Assembly (NCBI GenBank): GCA_950295325.1
Contig: OX485806.1
Coordinates: 6,822,001 to 6,886,000, forward strand
DNA length: 64,000 nt
Direction of reading: 5' to 3'
Source of the DNA: Polytrichum commune
Taxonomy: Eukaryota; Streptophyta; Polytrichopsida; Polytrichales; Polytrichaceae
A program made the translations under genes and the position numbers. The notes under the pieces are model-generated. The model was not told where the DNA came from, ran no database searches, and saw only the letters and a list, made by a program, of their open reading frames with translations. Below, in pieces: positions 1 through 10,645 of this stretch (positions are counted from its first letter, which is position 1; every line of letters begins with the position of its first letter).

Positions 1-1090
1 TCCATCAAACCAATAGGGGAAACTCACGTTCCCCCATTGGAATAGCTATTCCGCCATCATGAGGTGTGTTTGCAACCAGTAATCTGAATTCCATTGTGCA
101 TGCTGTCATGTTACACATTTCAAAAATAAACGTTCCTAGATATATATATATATATATATATTTATGACTTGCACATGTTACAAACAATAACATGGCGTAC
201 AACCACTGCACGTACCACCATATTTCACATGCTAGCAACTGAAAGTACGTTTTAAAGTAATCATCATAGGACCGGAGGCAATATTTCAAATGGAAGTGCA
301 ATTCAAGTAGGCAAACATGCGGTTTGCATCTACTTAATTAGTAGACAACAACTAAGTAGCCAGCGTTTCAAAGTATGAAAAACTTGCAGAATTCCTCGCA
401 TGGAAACTCTTTCAGTTGATAAACACTCAAGCAATGGCATTCTTACGTAATGTTTTGATGTAGCTTTGAAGTACAATCAGAGCTGAATTTCTAGCAGTCT
501 ATGGAGGAATTTTTTTCAAGTTAATCATCAGAAGCAACTCTTATAATTAGAAACCTCGAATTTTTGAGACAATTATAAATTGAAGAAAGAACAAGGCTGG
601 ATATTCTACAGTATTCAATCAGCCATTGCCCATGGGAAGATAGAGAACAACCAGACATCGCAAGCCAATGCCAATTGGAAGCAAGAAGCCAAATCAATTA
701 AACTTACACAGAGGGACACAATAACAATAGTAGTTATAACATTGGACCAAAACAATATATAAACTTAATACTTGGAATTCCAGAATCTCATAAAGTTGAA
801 GACCGTAACTAGATTGAACAGATCATCCTAAAATTGAAGAGTGCAATCTCATGTCGAGATTTTCTGGTAAGAAATTAAGACTTTCTACAATTTAATTTAC
901 TCATTGAAGGGGCTGCTTAGGCAACCTCTAAATTATGCTCGCTTTCAAAAATCTACACATAGCCATACCAAGAACAAAGAAGCCGATCAAAATTTTGCAC
1001 CCACTTTAAGGATAGGGTTGATCTGGTCAATGTGACCTGTTAAAACCCTAATACGTCAATGCTTGCACAGCCTGGGCGTGCCTGGCGCTA
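1..1090. other. Gene-free stretch with a TA microsatellite
   Basis: No credible gene is visible: the reading frames are short, lack recognisable motifs and overlap on both strands. A TA dinucleotide tract of about ten units lies at 140-161. The rest looks like ordinary AT-rich plant intergenic DNA. Confidence 0.6.
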
Positions 1091-1146
1091 TGATCGAAGA
1101 GAACCGGCAATTAGTTACAGATGAACCGGTTAAGAAACCCTAAACA

Positions 1147-1310
1147 ACCGGTTGAAGTTCAAGATTGCAGGAAAATTACCGATCATTTTAGAGGAATTTG
1201 TAGAATACAGTAAAGGAGAATCGGAGGACCTCAACCTATAACCGGTTGGACTTGCAAACACTTTGATCTCAACCGGTTATGCCCAAAAATCTCCCCGATC
1301 ACTGGCCTGG
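1147..1310 (+). repeat. Relic related to the 3' end of the PIF/Harbinger element
   Basis: This stretch aligns with the reverse complement of about 8700-8860, the sequence just after the transposase stop in the intact PIF element. The shared blocks are GATCATTTTAGAGGAATTT and CCGGTTGGACTTGCAAACAC, with divergent DNA between them. It is probably an old fragment of the same transposon family. Three of the four AACCGGTT palindromes of this area lie in it (1146, 1240, 1271; the fourth is at 1124). Confidence 0.5.
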
Positions 1311-1439
1311 CGTACCTGAGGGGAGGAGTTGTAACATGCTATTCGGCAGCTAAATGCCTGGCGTCACCGACGTGCCTGGCGTCTCGGACCACCCTGCCCA
1401 GCAGTTTCTCCTGCTGAATTTGATCCGAAAGAAGTCTTG

Positions 1440-3110
1440 CACTGGCAGAGCTCTGCGACATGGCAACACAACTTTGTTACATAGAAGACATTCCATTCTG
1501 GCAACAATCTACAGTCGAACTACAATACCACTTGCAAAGGTTGCACATCAGATTCGTGAGGAAATTAGACCTCTAGTAAAGATCTCACACTTGCAATTTT
1601 CAGGAGTTTGATACTTGAATTGAGGTAAAATTCACCTAATGCTACAACTATTGTGATCTCATGACCAACTTCCCTCAGGCTCTCAATAACAATTTTTTCT
1701 TCTGAAAGCTCTCAGCAATTTGAGCAAATGTAAAGTGCCAATATCAGAAGTGAGACATCAATGGGGAGTGGTACTAAACAAAGGTCTAGCATTATTGACA
1801 AGCCGAAGAATACTTAAATCTCCCCAATGGCATGGAACCCACAAGACGAAAGCTCAATCTGTCGAAGTGTGAAGAGAGGTTGCAATTCCGGGAGTTCGGT
1901 AATTAGATTAGACAAGCTTTCATCCACATCTCAAACTATTGATAGCCTCAGTAGTCCTCAAACTCTCAAAGTTTCTGAGGCTCCCTAGTTTGAATGAGTG
2001 AAAGTGAGTATCCTGAAAATGAGATACAGAGGGCAAAATGGTCATATAAGCAAAGGAGAAATCAACACAAGCCAAGAATGCTTGGAAGCCCATCGTCCAG
2101 TACCGCTCCACAATCGCCACCAACGTTGAAAGCATGATCGGGTGCAAGCATGGTAAAGTGGACAAAAAAAATGCTTTGGTATACTAAAACCATAATTTTT
2201 TTGGTCAAAGGCCTAAAAGTAGTAGCAAAGAGTTATTTAAATTGGAATTTTTTTTATGATGACCTCTATTGTTGTGTTAAATACTCAAATGTAGAATATC
2301 AAATTGAGATCTTCAATACTTAACATCAAAAGTGATGCTCAAAAACAAATGGTTGAGTTTGGTTTTGGATGTAGATTTCATGACCTTAACTATTTTGAAG
2401 TTAGAATTTTTTTTATATTCCTTGAATTCATTATCTACTTGAGGGCATCACCACAAAACTTTGTAAAAAACCATCAATTTAATGTAATTTTATCATATTT
2501 TAAACAAATTTTAGACAATCACTTATTCAATATCACCTACTTGCACGCCACTTGCACTGTCTTCTAAAATAGGTAGACTTTTCTTGGAATTCTTTTTGTC
2601 ATCATAAATTGCTTGGCTTTGTAGATCAAGATGTTTTTAAAATGTCTATGGTTTATTTCTTCACAAAATTCAAAGTTAGTACATAAAATTGAATCACTTT
2701 CACTTAACACTAGGTAGGGATAAGGAGTTGTCCACTTTACCGTGCTTGCACCCGATCGCCTTCTCCGACTCCGAAGGAGTCAAAGCCAAAGAGGAGTGTA
2801 GCCCTAACCCTGGGCGGCATTTCGGGAAAGCACCTCGCAGGCTTGTTGAGACTACTTCTTCTCCATGCGAAGTTGGATTTACATTTAGTAACTTTAGTAA
2901 CATTACAAATGGCACCACAACTTGTTACATAGAAGACAATCCATTTTGGCGGAAATCTACACTCTTTGCTAAATGCCTAGGTTATGATCAATGAGAGGCG
3001 TGGTTACGATCCCTTCAGCGCATCATTGTTGCAATCGCATCACTTCATGCAAGACAGTCCATTGCGGCAAAAATCCGGAGTGTGTAGGTTACAATGATTC
3101 AGCAGCCATG
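1440..3110 (+). repeat. Diverged short direct repeats
   Basis: A block around 1455-1515 (containing TTGTTACATAGAAGACA) recurs at about 2905-2965 with scattered differences, and a weaker third version sits near 3040-3090. No reading frame is shared between copies, so this looks like non-coding repeat DNA. Between the copies (2166-2727) the DNA is AT-rich and holds nothing recognisable. Confidence 0.4.
2136..2757. repeat. Inverted 30-bp repeat pair flanking 560 bp
   Basis: 2136-2165 and the reverse complement of 2728-2757 match over 30 bp with one mismatch (core GATCGGGTGCAAGCA). The enclosed DNA has no gene. The arrangement resembles a small TIR element, but no target duplication is obvious outside the arms, so it could equally be two inverted fragments of one repeat. 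Confidence 0.4.
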
Positions 3111-3159
3111 GCTGGATGGAGGTCTTCCAAAGAGGCACCCCAAAACACAGTCCCCGAGG

Positions 3160-3410
3160 GTGATTAGGTTACCTCGGTGGGTGGATGTCGGCCATGGGCC
3201 GCATGGTCCTCATGGCATGGAGATGCCATGATGGAAAGTGAAGTTGGGCACGGGCAGCATGGCGTGCCACCCTGGTGCGCCACGGTGTCGTTACGGCCCG
3301 GGCCAGCAGAGGCTTGGCTGCATGCATGCCATGACCCGACCCTCGAGGGGCTGACCCATTGCCATTCCTCAATTTCAACACAATAATAAACACCATTGGG
3401 TTGGGTAATG
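3160..3410. other. GC-rich stretch without a supported gene
   Basis: This short GC-rich block has open frames on both strands simply because stop codons are rare in GC-rich sequence. No domain or splice logic is visible. Confidence 0.4.
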
Positions 3411-3520
3411 TTAGGGGGGGCCGTGGGCCTCATGTCTTTTTTCGGGGAGGCCGGCTTTAGGGTGGTGTCGGGCCTAGTGGCTAGGTGGGCTCGGTGGCTA
3501 GGCTTACTTACTAAATAACT

Positions 3521-5139
3521 AGTTGGTTATCCTTACTTGCTAAGTGGCAAGGGACGGCTGAGGCTGTGTCGCTTCTTTTACGTACTCACACATGAATTTA
3601 CAACTTCAAAGCAATGTGGGCACTTCCAACTTCCCCCAACATTGTAAGGTTTAGGGTCTTAAATGGACATTTTCTTTTTTCACCCACTTGTACTAAGATA
3701 CTAGGATGCCAAACATGCAATTAGTGCGAGATGATTAACACATCCAATTTGTGCCCGTGCCCACTTTCCTCATAATTTGAGGAGCTCATGTGTATATTCT
3801 ATTCACTATCAAAATGAACATTCCATAAGTTAAAACAATTACCATTTAGGCATCCCCAATTATGAGATTTGTTCCATTTAGCATGGTTAATAAGTTCTCA
3901 ACATGATGTCCTCTATCTTTTCAAGACATGCATTTTGGTGTCCGTTCTTAGATTGACACCCAAGCTCTATCCATACTTCATCCAACCATAGGTGTTCGTT
4001 TAAGATCACGAACCAAATTATGCACATCTACCCTATTGGATTGGAAATGGTTTCCTATACTTATTTATTGTGAGCATTTTCATTTCAAGTTTTCAAATAC
4101 AAAAGTGATAATAGGCCTAAATGGCGACTCCTTTATAAAATAAAGTAAGCCCTCCCAATCGTGCCAAATGGGCTTAAATATAATCATGTTATACTTGAAG
4201 TACATAGTGTAATCTTATTATATCTCAACACTTATTGGTGTCCATGCCTAACTTCAAGACTTGCACATATACCACTCAAATATACATGTCCAATTAAGAA
4301 GAGTGACCATAAAAGGCCCATATACATTTGTAAATAATTGTATCATACTTAGTGTTACCTACATTACATAATCTATGTATTATGCCTATTGTCAAGCAAA
4401 TCGAATATTTTCATCTGGAAATGTAATGCCTCTAATGACATTACCATTATGTTGTAATTCTATGCTATATGATTGTGGATAGTCTCCCTCCTTGCAATGG
4501 TTGTAATATGATAGCCTACCAATATACCATTTGTTTGTTTCGCCATTGAAAATCTCCACCAACTTTCCAACCAATGACCCATCAATGCCAATTGTTCCAA
4601 ATTCTAACTCGCCTCTAGTCACTTGCGAAGCACAATTCCTACATGAGGTGGAATCATAACTAGATAAAATGGTATTATAGTCTCCGCACACACGACATTT
4701 TTGCTTGAAAACCTTTGGAAATTGTACGCGCTTTCGTTTTCGGGCAACATTTTGTCGTTGGTGTTTTTCCCTTGTATTTTTTGGCCTTGGTAAACCTTGT
4801 GTACTTATCTTGGTTGTAGTAGAAGGTTGGGTCATATCATCTTCCATGGTAATTGTAATTGGGCCTAAATTTGTTCCATTTAGCATGGTTAATAAGTGGG
4901 CACGGGCACAAATTGGATGTGCTAATCATCTCGCACTAATTGCATGTTTGGCATCCTAGTATCTTAGTACAAGTGGGTGAAAAAAGAAAATGTCCGTTTA
5001 AGACCCTAAACCTTACAATGTTGGGGGAAGTTGGAAGTGCCCACATTGCTTTGAAGTTGTAAATTCATGTGTGAGTACATAAAAGAAGCAACCTAGCCTT
5101 AGCCGTCCCTTGCCACTTAGCAAGTAAGGGTAACCAACT
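3521..5139 (-). mobile_element. Long-TIR element W, copy A
   Basis: Arms at 3521-3764 and 4896-5139 (about 244 bp each) are inverted copies of each other with few differences. Outer ends read AGTTGGTTA(T/C)CCTTACTTGC. The interior carries one intact reading frame (4392-4886, minus strand) and about 600 bp of non-coding DNA that includes a second copy of the ORF start area (TTTGTTCCATTTAGCATGG at 3869 and 4871). No transposase is seen. Long TIRs suggest a Mutator relative, but the target duplication could not be resolved because the flanks are themselves repeated. Confidence 0.65.
4392..4886 (-). CDS. Element W protein with zinc-ribbon-like and Tudor-like segments (copy A)
   Basis: 164 residues from an ATG. 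A basic middle (ARKRKRV, about 50-56) could be a nuclear signal. It is followed by two CxxC pairs (CRVC about 62-65, CRNC about 81-84), a zinc-ribbon-like arrangement. The C-terminal half (LVGKLVEIF, KWYIGRLSYY, ending GITFPDENIRF) has the spacing of plant Tudor/PWWP-type readers, which usually show W-Y-x-G-x-(I/V) followed by a Y-x-(I/V/E) strand. The fold assignment is an inference from pattern, not a search. It is the only gene of its element. A second copy at 15232-15726 differs at four residues and is also uninterrupted. Function unknown; a chromatin- or DNA-binding role is plausible. Confidence 0.6.
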   Translation of the reverse strand: MLNGTNLGPITITMEDDMTQPSTTTKISTQGLPRPKNTREKHQRQNVARKRKRVQFPKVFKQKCRVCGDYNTILSSYDSTSCRNCASQVTRGELEFGTIGIDGSLVGKLVEIFNGETNKWYIGRLSYYNHCKEGDYPQSYSIELQHNGNVIRGITFPDENIRFA

Positions 5140-5164
5140 AGTAGTTATTTAGTAAGTAGAGTAA

Positions 5165-5674
5165 TGCCCCCTCCCCACTTGACATTAGCTAAGCCTAAAA
5201 GCGGGTTCTTAAAAATGAGCGTTCACACCATCGACATTATCTAGTGCCGAGCCTAGTTGGCAAATGATGTGGCATGGGTTAGAAGTGGAGGTTTTAAGCT
5301 AAATTACCGACCCTCCCATCGGTACCTAGACATGAGGCAAGAATGTAGGACCTCTAAAAGTGTTGCCTCTCGCTCTTGTGATTGGTTGCTTTTAGTCTTA
5401 GCTATGAGGGCACGAAGAGCTCCATTAACAAAAACCGATGGTAAGTATTAAGGCATTTGGGGATAGGACAAAAACTATCCAACATTCATTGGTTGGTAGA
5501 TAAAACAATGAACATGTGTGAAAGCTACTTAACTAAAACCTACTTGGAAATCTCAGGAGCAAGTTCTTGTAGGTGCATTGGGATAGCCGGTCGTGTCCGC
5601 TATAACCGAGGGAGCTTTACCCGGGTTTTAGGGAAGTCTTTGGTTATTTGCTAATGTCAAGTGGCGAGGGGGCA
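5165..5674. mobile_element. Harbinger-type MITE Y
   Basis: The ends are inverted: TGCCCCCTCCCCACTTGACA at the left and its near complement at 5650-5674. Both sides carry TAA (5162-5164 and 5675-5677). The uninterrupted target is visible elsewhere in the window (reverse complement of about 14953-14968), which shows a clean insertion with a 3-bp TAA duplication. No coding capacity. Part of its interior (about 5303-5590) recurs inverted at 56690-56982. Confidence 0.7.
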
Positions 5675-5691
5675 TAAGGGTAACCAACCAA

Positions 5692-5985
5692 CTACACTAA
5701 ATATGATATTTAGTGTTTGATTAGATTTAGTGTTTTACCACCCTACTATGCTCAACACTAATTTTCAATTCTTTGATAATTAGTGTTAGACATAAATGCG
5801 CCGCCACCGCCTTCCTTGTTGCCACCTCTTTCCTACTAAACACTAAAATTCGTGCATGTAACTTTCACATATTACCATAGATGATATTTAGTGTTTGAGT
5901 TTACATTTAATGTTACTTACTTTCATAGGGTTAGTGTAGTGTTCGTATTTAGTGTATCTAACACTAAATATCATATTTAGTGTAG
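5692..5985. mobile_element. CACTA-like MITE, copy 1
   Basis: The ends CTACACTAAATATGATATTT and its inverted match (ATATTTAGTGTAG) bound about 294 bp with repeated TTTAGTG(T) motifs near both ends. The family recurs at 27381-27707 and, more diverged, at 13765-14108, 23731-24086 and the ends of 29260-30278. No coding sequence. Confidence 0.6.
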
Positions 5986-6206
5986 TTATTTAGTAAGTAG
6001 GCCTAGCCACCGAGCCTGCCTAGCCACTAGGCCCGCCACCACCCTAAAGCCGGCCTCCCCGAAAAAAGACATGAGGCCCACGGCTCCACCCCGCCACCTA
6101 GGATCATTGAGGCCCTTGGATGGGCCTTGGTAGATCAACGGTCCGGATGCACCATGCTCGCGAAATCAAGAGGCTCATTCACAGCGCCTCACTGACACGG
6201 CTACAC

Positions 6207-6532
6207 TTTCCCCCAAAAAATATCGAGATCTTAAATGAGACCTCATCACTTTCCATGTGACAAGGTTGGGGCTGCAAAAAAATGATAAAGTTGGGCCTTA
6301 ATTACACATGAATCACAGGCTCAGGCCGGCCCCAAGCCATGGCTAAAGTGGGACACACGCCCAACGTCAGAACTTTAAATTGAAGACTTCAATCAAGTTT
6401 CAAAAAAATCCTGCATAATTAAGTTACCTGACCCTTTCATCTGACAAAGTGCATCTGAAAAACTTGCACACAACATGCACAGAAATTACGAGTCTGTCTG
6501 TTGCAGGTCGCCTGCAGGAATTACTCTCAACA
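6207..6532. other. Spacer between element X and the duplicated gene block
   Basis: No gene or repeat family recognised. The tandem duplication begins near 6533, where CAGCCACCTGCCCCCTCATC also occurs at about 13470. Confidence 0.5.
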
Positions 6533-6959
6533 GCCACCTGCCCCCTCATCCAAGGGCCCCGGTGCCGACGCGATCAAAGCTCAAACTTCATCCTGCTGCT
6601 AATCACACCTAGTTAATTGGCAAAGCATCGGTGGTTGCTTCCACACCGCAATGTGCAGTGAGTGAAGCCCATGCAAACTTAATCCTCTCTTAAAACCTTC
6701 TCAATTATACAGCCCACAACCATCACAAATTGGTTGCTTGTAACTGAGCCGCCATAGCCATCTCCTGTATGAAGTAGCTATTGTCACTTTCACATGTGTC
6801 CGTGCTGTGGTGATATGCAATTTCTTGTGGCAATACCGTATTGTTTTGTAGACAGCATCTGTGACATTTGCGAGGGATAGAATTTTCGCATATATAGTCA
6901 TTGGAATGATAGCTAGTGCAGCTTGCTTTTGCAACTGAGCCTTGCAGCAAACTGCCATA
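6533..6959 (+). promoter_or_regulatory. Upstream region of hydrolase copy A, with TATA-like box
   Basis: This region matches the upstream region of copy B (16168-16560) almost base for base. A TATA-like box CATATATAG lies at 6889-6897. In copy B the equivalent box (16502-16510) is 165 bp before the ATG. In copy A the PIF transposon interrupts the match 60 bp after the box, so box and ATG are 3.7 kb apart. The core-promoter role is inferred from position and sequence. Confidence 0.5.
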
Positions 6960-7461
6960 TGGCTCACGCACATGGACCAAAAACCTGCCGCCCAGGCTGC
7001 GCCCCCGTCCCACTGCACATAGAAGCGGCGCTTCTTTGGGGGCTCGGGAGAGAGGCCTCACGCGAGCTGCCTGGGCATGAGGCGTAGCACATCCACAGCC
7101 CAACCTGCGGGCAGCCACGCCGGGTTGTGGGAAAAAAAGCAAATTCAACGAGCATGTCAAAAAATTTGTGAGCTGCCCCTCTGTACCTCTCTATACAGAC
7201 TCCAGAGGCCGGGAGCTACCTCATTTGTGCCATTTTCGCAGCCAACTTCAAACGCTTCCTACAAGGTGAGTTTTTAAGCTTTTTCAATTTCGTTTTTTGG
7301 GTGTGTAAGTTCTCTAGATCTACTTTATATTTATATGTTCATGATAAAAATGATTTTACTAATCATGCCTTTTGTCTAGGAAAAGATTTCTTCATATTTT
7401 GAGGTTTCAATTTTGTGGATTTCTCAAATCTTAGGGTTCATAGTAAGAGTTTTGTTGTTAG

Positions 7462-8478
7462 ATGGGGGATGAATTGCCAGGGTCATTCATGGAGTTTATG
7501 ATGGAAGGAAGTAGTGCTAACGTAGCACACGTGGAGCGCTTCGAACCAGTTCCTCCAGTGGTTTTAGTGACAACTCCGAAGCCACGACGTATACAATCCA
7601 ATTCTAAACCAAAGAGGGTGCACAAAAAGAAGGTTGTTGTTGCTTCTACATTGGTAGATGACGAAGCTACCGTTGGCGGGCGGTGGAGCGACGATGCCAT
7701 CAACAACATTTTGGACTTGTATCAAGAGGAGTGGATTCGCATAGACAAAGGTAATCTAAAACCTAAACACTGGACACACATTCGTACTGAGCACCATAGA
7801 CAAATGCCACTAGTTGTGCGTCGTAAGGAAGAACATGTCAAGGGGAAGATTGAGAATCTCAAGGCTGAATGGAGAGTTCAAAAAAACTCTTCAGAGGATG
7901 CCATAGGTAGAGAAGGATCTTCGTGGCATTGGTTTGAGCGAATGTCCGAGATACTCACTGGATCAGCAAAAGGGGAAGGAGTTCCTGGTGGAGTGGATAT
8001 GGGAACTAGTGTGTTATTGTCAGAAGATGAGGAGGATACTGTTGTTTTGGAAGACGGGAGAATTCCTAAGACGCCAATGTTTACAGCTAGTGGAGAGCAA
8101 TCTTTTAGTATTCCCACAACAGTTGCCTCGGAGAAGAGTGTTTCTCCCAAGATTGCTTCATACATGAAGCCAAGGGTGGATGAGAAACCAAATTCTCGTA
8201 AGCGTGCACTCACTGGGAATGCAACATATATGGCAGATGCAATCACTAAGTTTGCTGAAGGTTCTTTCCAAATAGAACAGCACAAGATGGAGGCCCAAGA
8301 ACGGATGCACGATATCCATATGAAAACTAATAAAGCCATTGTAATAAAACAGATGGACATGGAGATGGAGACAAGGCGACTTGATATGGAGGCTCGGCGT
8401 GAAGCTGTTGTAATGCAACTCAGGATTGCAGAGTTGTTTAGCAACAACCTCCATAGTGCGCGCAATTCAACACCGTGA
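7462..8478 (+). CDS. PIF/Harbinger ORF1, trihelix (Myb/SANT-like) DNA-binding protein
   Basis: 338 residues, uninterrupted. A trihelix-like domain lies at about 73-165: RWSDDAINNILDLYQEEW, then NLKPKHWTHI and a basic helix ending in W. In Harbinger elements the Myb-like partner binds the transposon ends and helps bring the transposase into the nucleus. The C-terminal third (about 250-330) is a charged, Met/Glu/Arg-rich helix likely to form a coiled coil. A basic patch (KPRRIQSNSKPKRVHKKK, about 39-56) looks like a nuclear signal. The ATG directly follows a good acceptor (TTGTTAG at 7461), and a donor AAG-GTGAGT sits at 7263-7271. A 5' exon therefore likely exists; its frame is open from an ATG at 7077 and could add 63 residues. 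Confidence 0.75.
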   Translation: MGDELPGSFMEFMMEGSSANVAHVERFEPVPPVVLVTTPKPRRIQSNSKPKRVHKKKVVVASTLVDDEATVGGRWSDDAINNILDLYQEEWIRIDKGNLKPKHWTHIRTEHHRQMPLVVRRKEEHVKGKIENLKAEWRVQKNSSEDAIGREGSSWHWFERMSEILTGSAKGEGVPGGVDMGTSVLLSEDEEDTVVLEDGRIPKTPMFTASGEQSFSIPTTVASEKSVSPKIASYMKPRVDEKPNSRKRALTGNATYMADAITKFAEGSFQIEQHKMEAQERMHDIHMKTNKAIVIKQMDMEMETRRLDMEARREAVVMQLRIAELFSNNLHSARNSTP

Positions 8479-8847
8479 TAGTTTGATGTCATTGCCAATG
8501 TTTCATTTATATGTTTGTTTTTACATCTATAGTTATTGTTATTCATGATTATACCGTGATATATATGCTTTGTCTTCATACATATTAGTATGATCTGTGG
8601 TATTGAGCACTACCAGTGATATGTCATTTAAAGAGTTTGTCTAAAATGTTACAAAAAATTGCTCATAATAATCAAGCAGATGATGTAGGCAGTAGTGTTC
8701 CGGGAGATTCCTGGGCATAACCAATAAGATCCTAGTGTTTGCAAGTCCAACCGGTAACATGTTCACATCCTCTGGATTTCCTTTACTAAATTGGGGTATG
8801 TTATATAAATTCCTCTAAAATGATCATAACAATCAAGTTTCAAACAG

Positions 8848-10167
8848 TCAAGATGTTGGTACAACCTCTTGCACATCCAACCAATTTTGGAACAAAACAT
8901 CACGCATCTCTTCTCCAGTCTCTTTAGCTGCACGACCTTCTCTGATAACTGGCCGTCGGCCTCTCATCATGTGTAGTGGAACCAGATCCGTTCTCATAAG
9001 TGGTTCCTTCATGAACTGACAAAAGTTGTGTAGAACACAACAACCTACAACTATAGATGGTGTAGTATCTACCCTAGAATTTACAGAATTAAGAATGCGC
9101 CATCGCATTTTCAATAATCCAAAAGCATTCTTAATGCTTACTCTACCACCATTTATTTGTCTATCAAACCTTATTTTGTCTACATCTCCATCTGCCGGTT
9201 TGTAATTTCGAAGCAAGTAGGTTCTGCTAGGATACCCTGCATCACCTAGTCAAAAATGCTTGATATGTGTTCCATCGACGATGACAACTGGTGTAGCCAA
9301 TATTTCTCTCTGTGGAATCTGCTCATAGATCTGTGAGATCTTAAATTGACCTCCATCAGCAGTTCCACCGGGTACCGAATAACATACAATCCAAAACACC
9401 TTGTCCATGTCACAAACAGCTTGTAGAACTACGGAGCTAAAACTTTTTTTTCTACACCAGAAATTTGCCACTACAGCTGTTTGACGTTTATCGGGCCTTC
9501 ATTGAAGAGGAATGTGGCTCCCATCTATACTCCCGCACACATTTGGTAATCCACAACTCTGAACATACCCTGCTAATATCCTATCTTAACGAGCACCTGA
9601 AGGCACCGAAATGTACTTCCCAAATAACTTGTCTCTAGATACTAAAGCATCCAAAACAATTCTCATATATTTACGTACTGTTGAAACACCTACATTAAAC
9701 CTATCCGCTATAATTTCTGCAGTGATTCCATGAGCAAGACGGTATAATACTATACCGACAACTTTTCTAATTTCTAAAGGAGCACGTCCAAAGTGAATAG
9801 AAATAGATTGCAAATAAGGCTCAAGCTCAGAGACCAAATACATAAAAGATGCATAAGACATATGATATGTTTCTAGGTATTTTCTATCTCTCATCTCTGG
9901 TGAAGTGTGCCATACCAAGCCTTCAATGATGTCCCATTGTGTTGATTGTCGAGGCTCCTTCCACCACACACGTCCATGTTGCGGCTCAAACAATGAGAGA
10001 ATGGCTATAATAATTGGGAATACCTTCACCATGAAAGGACGTTCTTCCAAAATTGAAGAACTTCCCAAAAGAGCTCTCTTTCTCTTCCTTGACATACACC
10101 GTAATGTCACTCCATTGAAAAGAAAAAATGACGAAATAAGTGCCCACATCTTGTCATGTGTATGCAT
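8848..10167 (-). pseudogene. PIF/Harbinger DDE transposase, inactivated
   Basis: The frame starts at ATG 10167 and holds 439 codons, a normal PIF transposase length. It is broken by three in-frame stops (TAA 9586-9588, TGA 9499-9501, TGA 9250-9252) with no frameshift. Recognisable parts are the helical N-terminal domain ending KYISVPSGAR, the first catalytic Asp in SIDGSH between stops one and two, the second Asp in LGDAGYP after stop three, and the conserved RFDRQINGGR block. The third catalytic Glu of the DDE triad is expected in RVSI-E-NAFG; here it is Lys (codon AAG at 9130-9132). The element is dead unless a relative supplies transposase. Confidence 0.85.
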
Positions 10168-10645
10168 TCCACTACTCTTACAAGACCCGTTCCCTCTACT
10201 ACACCCTAAAACACTAAATAATGTAACTAAAAATCACCACAACAAAAAATTCCTTAAAAACATACAAACTCAAGAAATGGTAGCAACTAAACACTCACAA
10301 GTATCCTCGCAGCCACCCTCCCAGTTAAGCTCACATATTAGGTCTCTAAAATGTTTAGTTGGGCTGCCCCAAAAGCGGCGGGCACGAGAATAAAAACCTA
10401 AATATAAAAGCCTCGTGGTGGCCGGGCTGCAGCATCCATCCGCTGGTGGATGGGGTGGATGTAAACCCCACATCCATCCGGAGTCTGTGGCAGACCTGCA
10501 GGCTGCGCCCCCTGCCTGAGCCCGGCCATGTGCTCCCGCCAATAGCCATTGTATCTCTATGAAGTAGCCCATTGTCACTTTTACAAGTCTACAATTTCCA
10601 TTTCTTGATGAATTGTTAGGTCTGTTGAGCTCCCACAGTTTGGGC

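Larger units (their letters stand above)
3416..6206. mobile_element. Mutator-like element X, copy A (left end truncated, nested)
   Basis: The left arm (about 3416-3527) is repeated inverted at about 5980-6090; both contain GACATGAGGCCCACGG or its complement and the same GGCTTTAGGG block. The right arm continues to about 6206 and ends in CTCACTGACAC, matching the outer terminus of the better preserved copy at 13503-16169. The matching outer part of the left arm is missing. The inside is a nest: long-TIR element W (3521-5139), a Harbinger-type MITE (5165-5674) and a CACTA-like MITE (5692-5985). No Mutator transposase is present, so this copy is non-autonomous. Confidence 0.6.
6960..10541 (+). 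mobile_element. PIF/Harbinger DNA transposon, structurally complete
   Basis: Termini TGGCTCACGCACATGG and the inverse of CCATGTGCTCCCGCCA agree at 12 of 16 positions. ATA flanks both sides (6957-6959, 10542-10544), and the empty site is seen in copy B at about 16564-16575, which proves the insertion. Inside are two tail-to-tail genes as expected for the superfamily: a trihelix/Myb-like protein on the plus strand (7462-8478) and a PIF transposase on the minus strand (10167-8848). The transposase has three stops and a lost catalytic residue, so the element cannot move by itself. Confidence 0.85.

Noticed and set aside
3164-3433. Two overlapping minus-strand frames in GC-rich DNA
   Set aside because: Both strands and several frames are open at once, the mark of GC-rich non-coding DNA.
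7878-8579. Long minus-strand frame opposite PIF ORF1
   Set aside because: It is the shadow of the trihelix protein on the plus strand.
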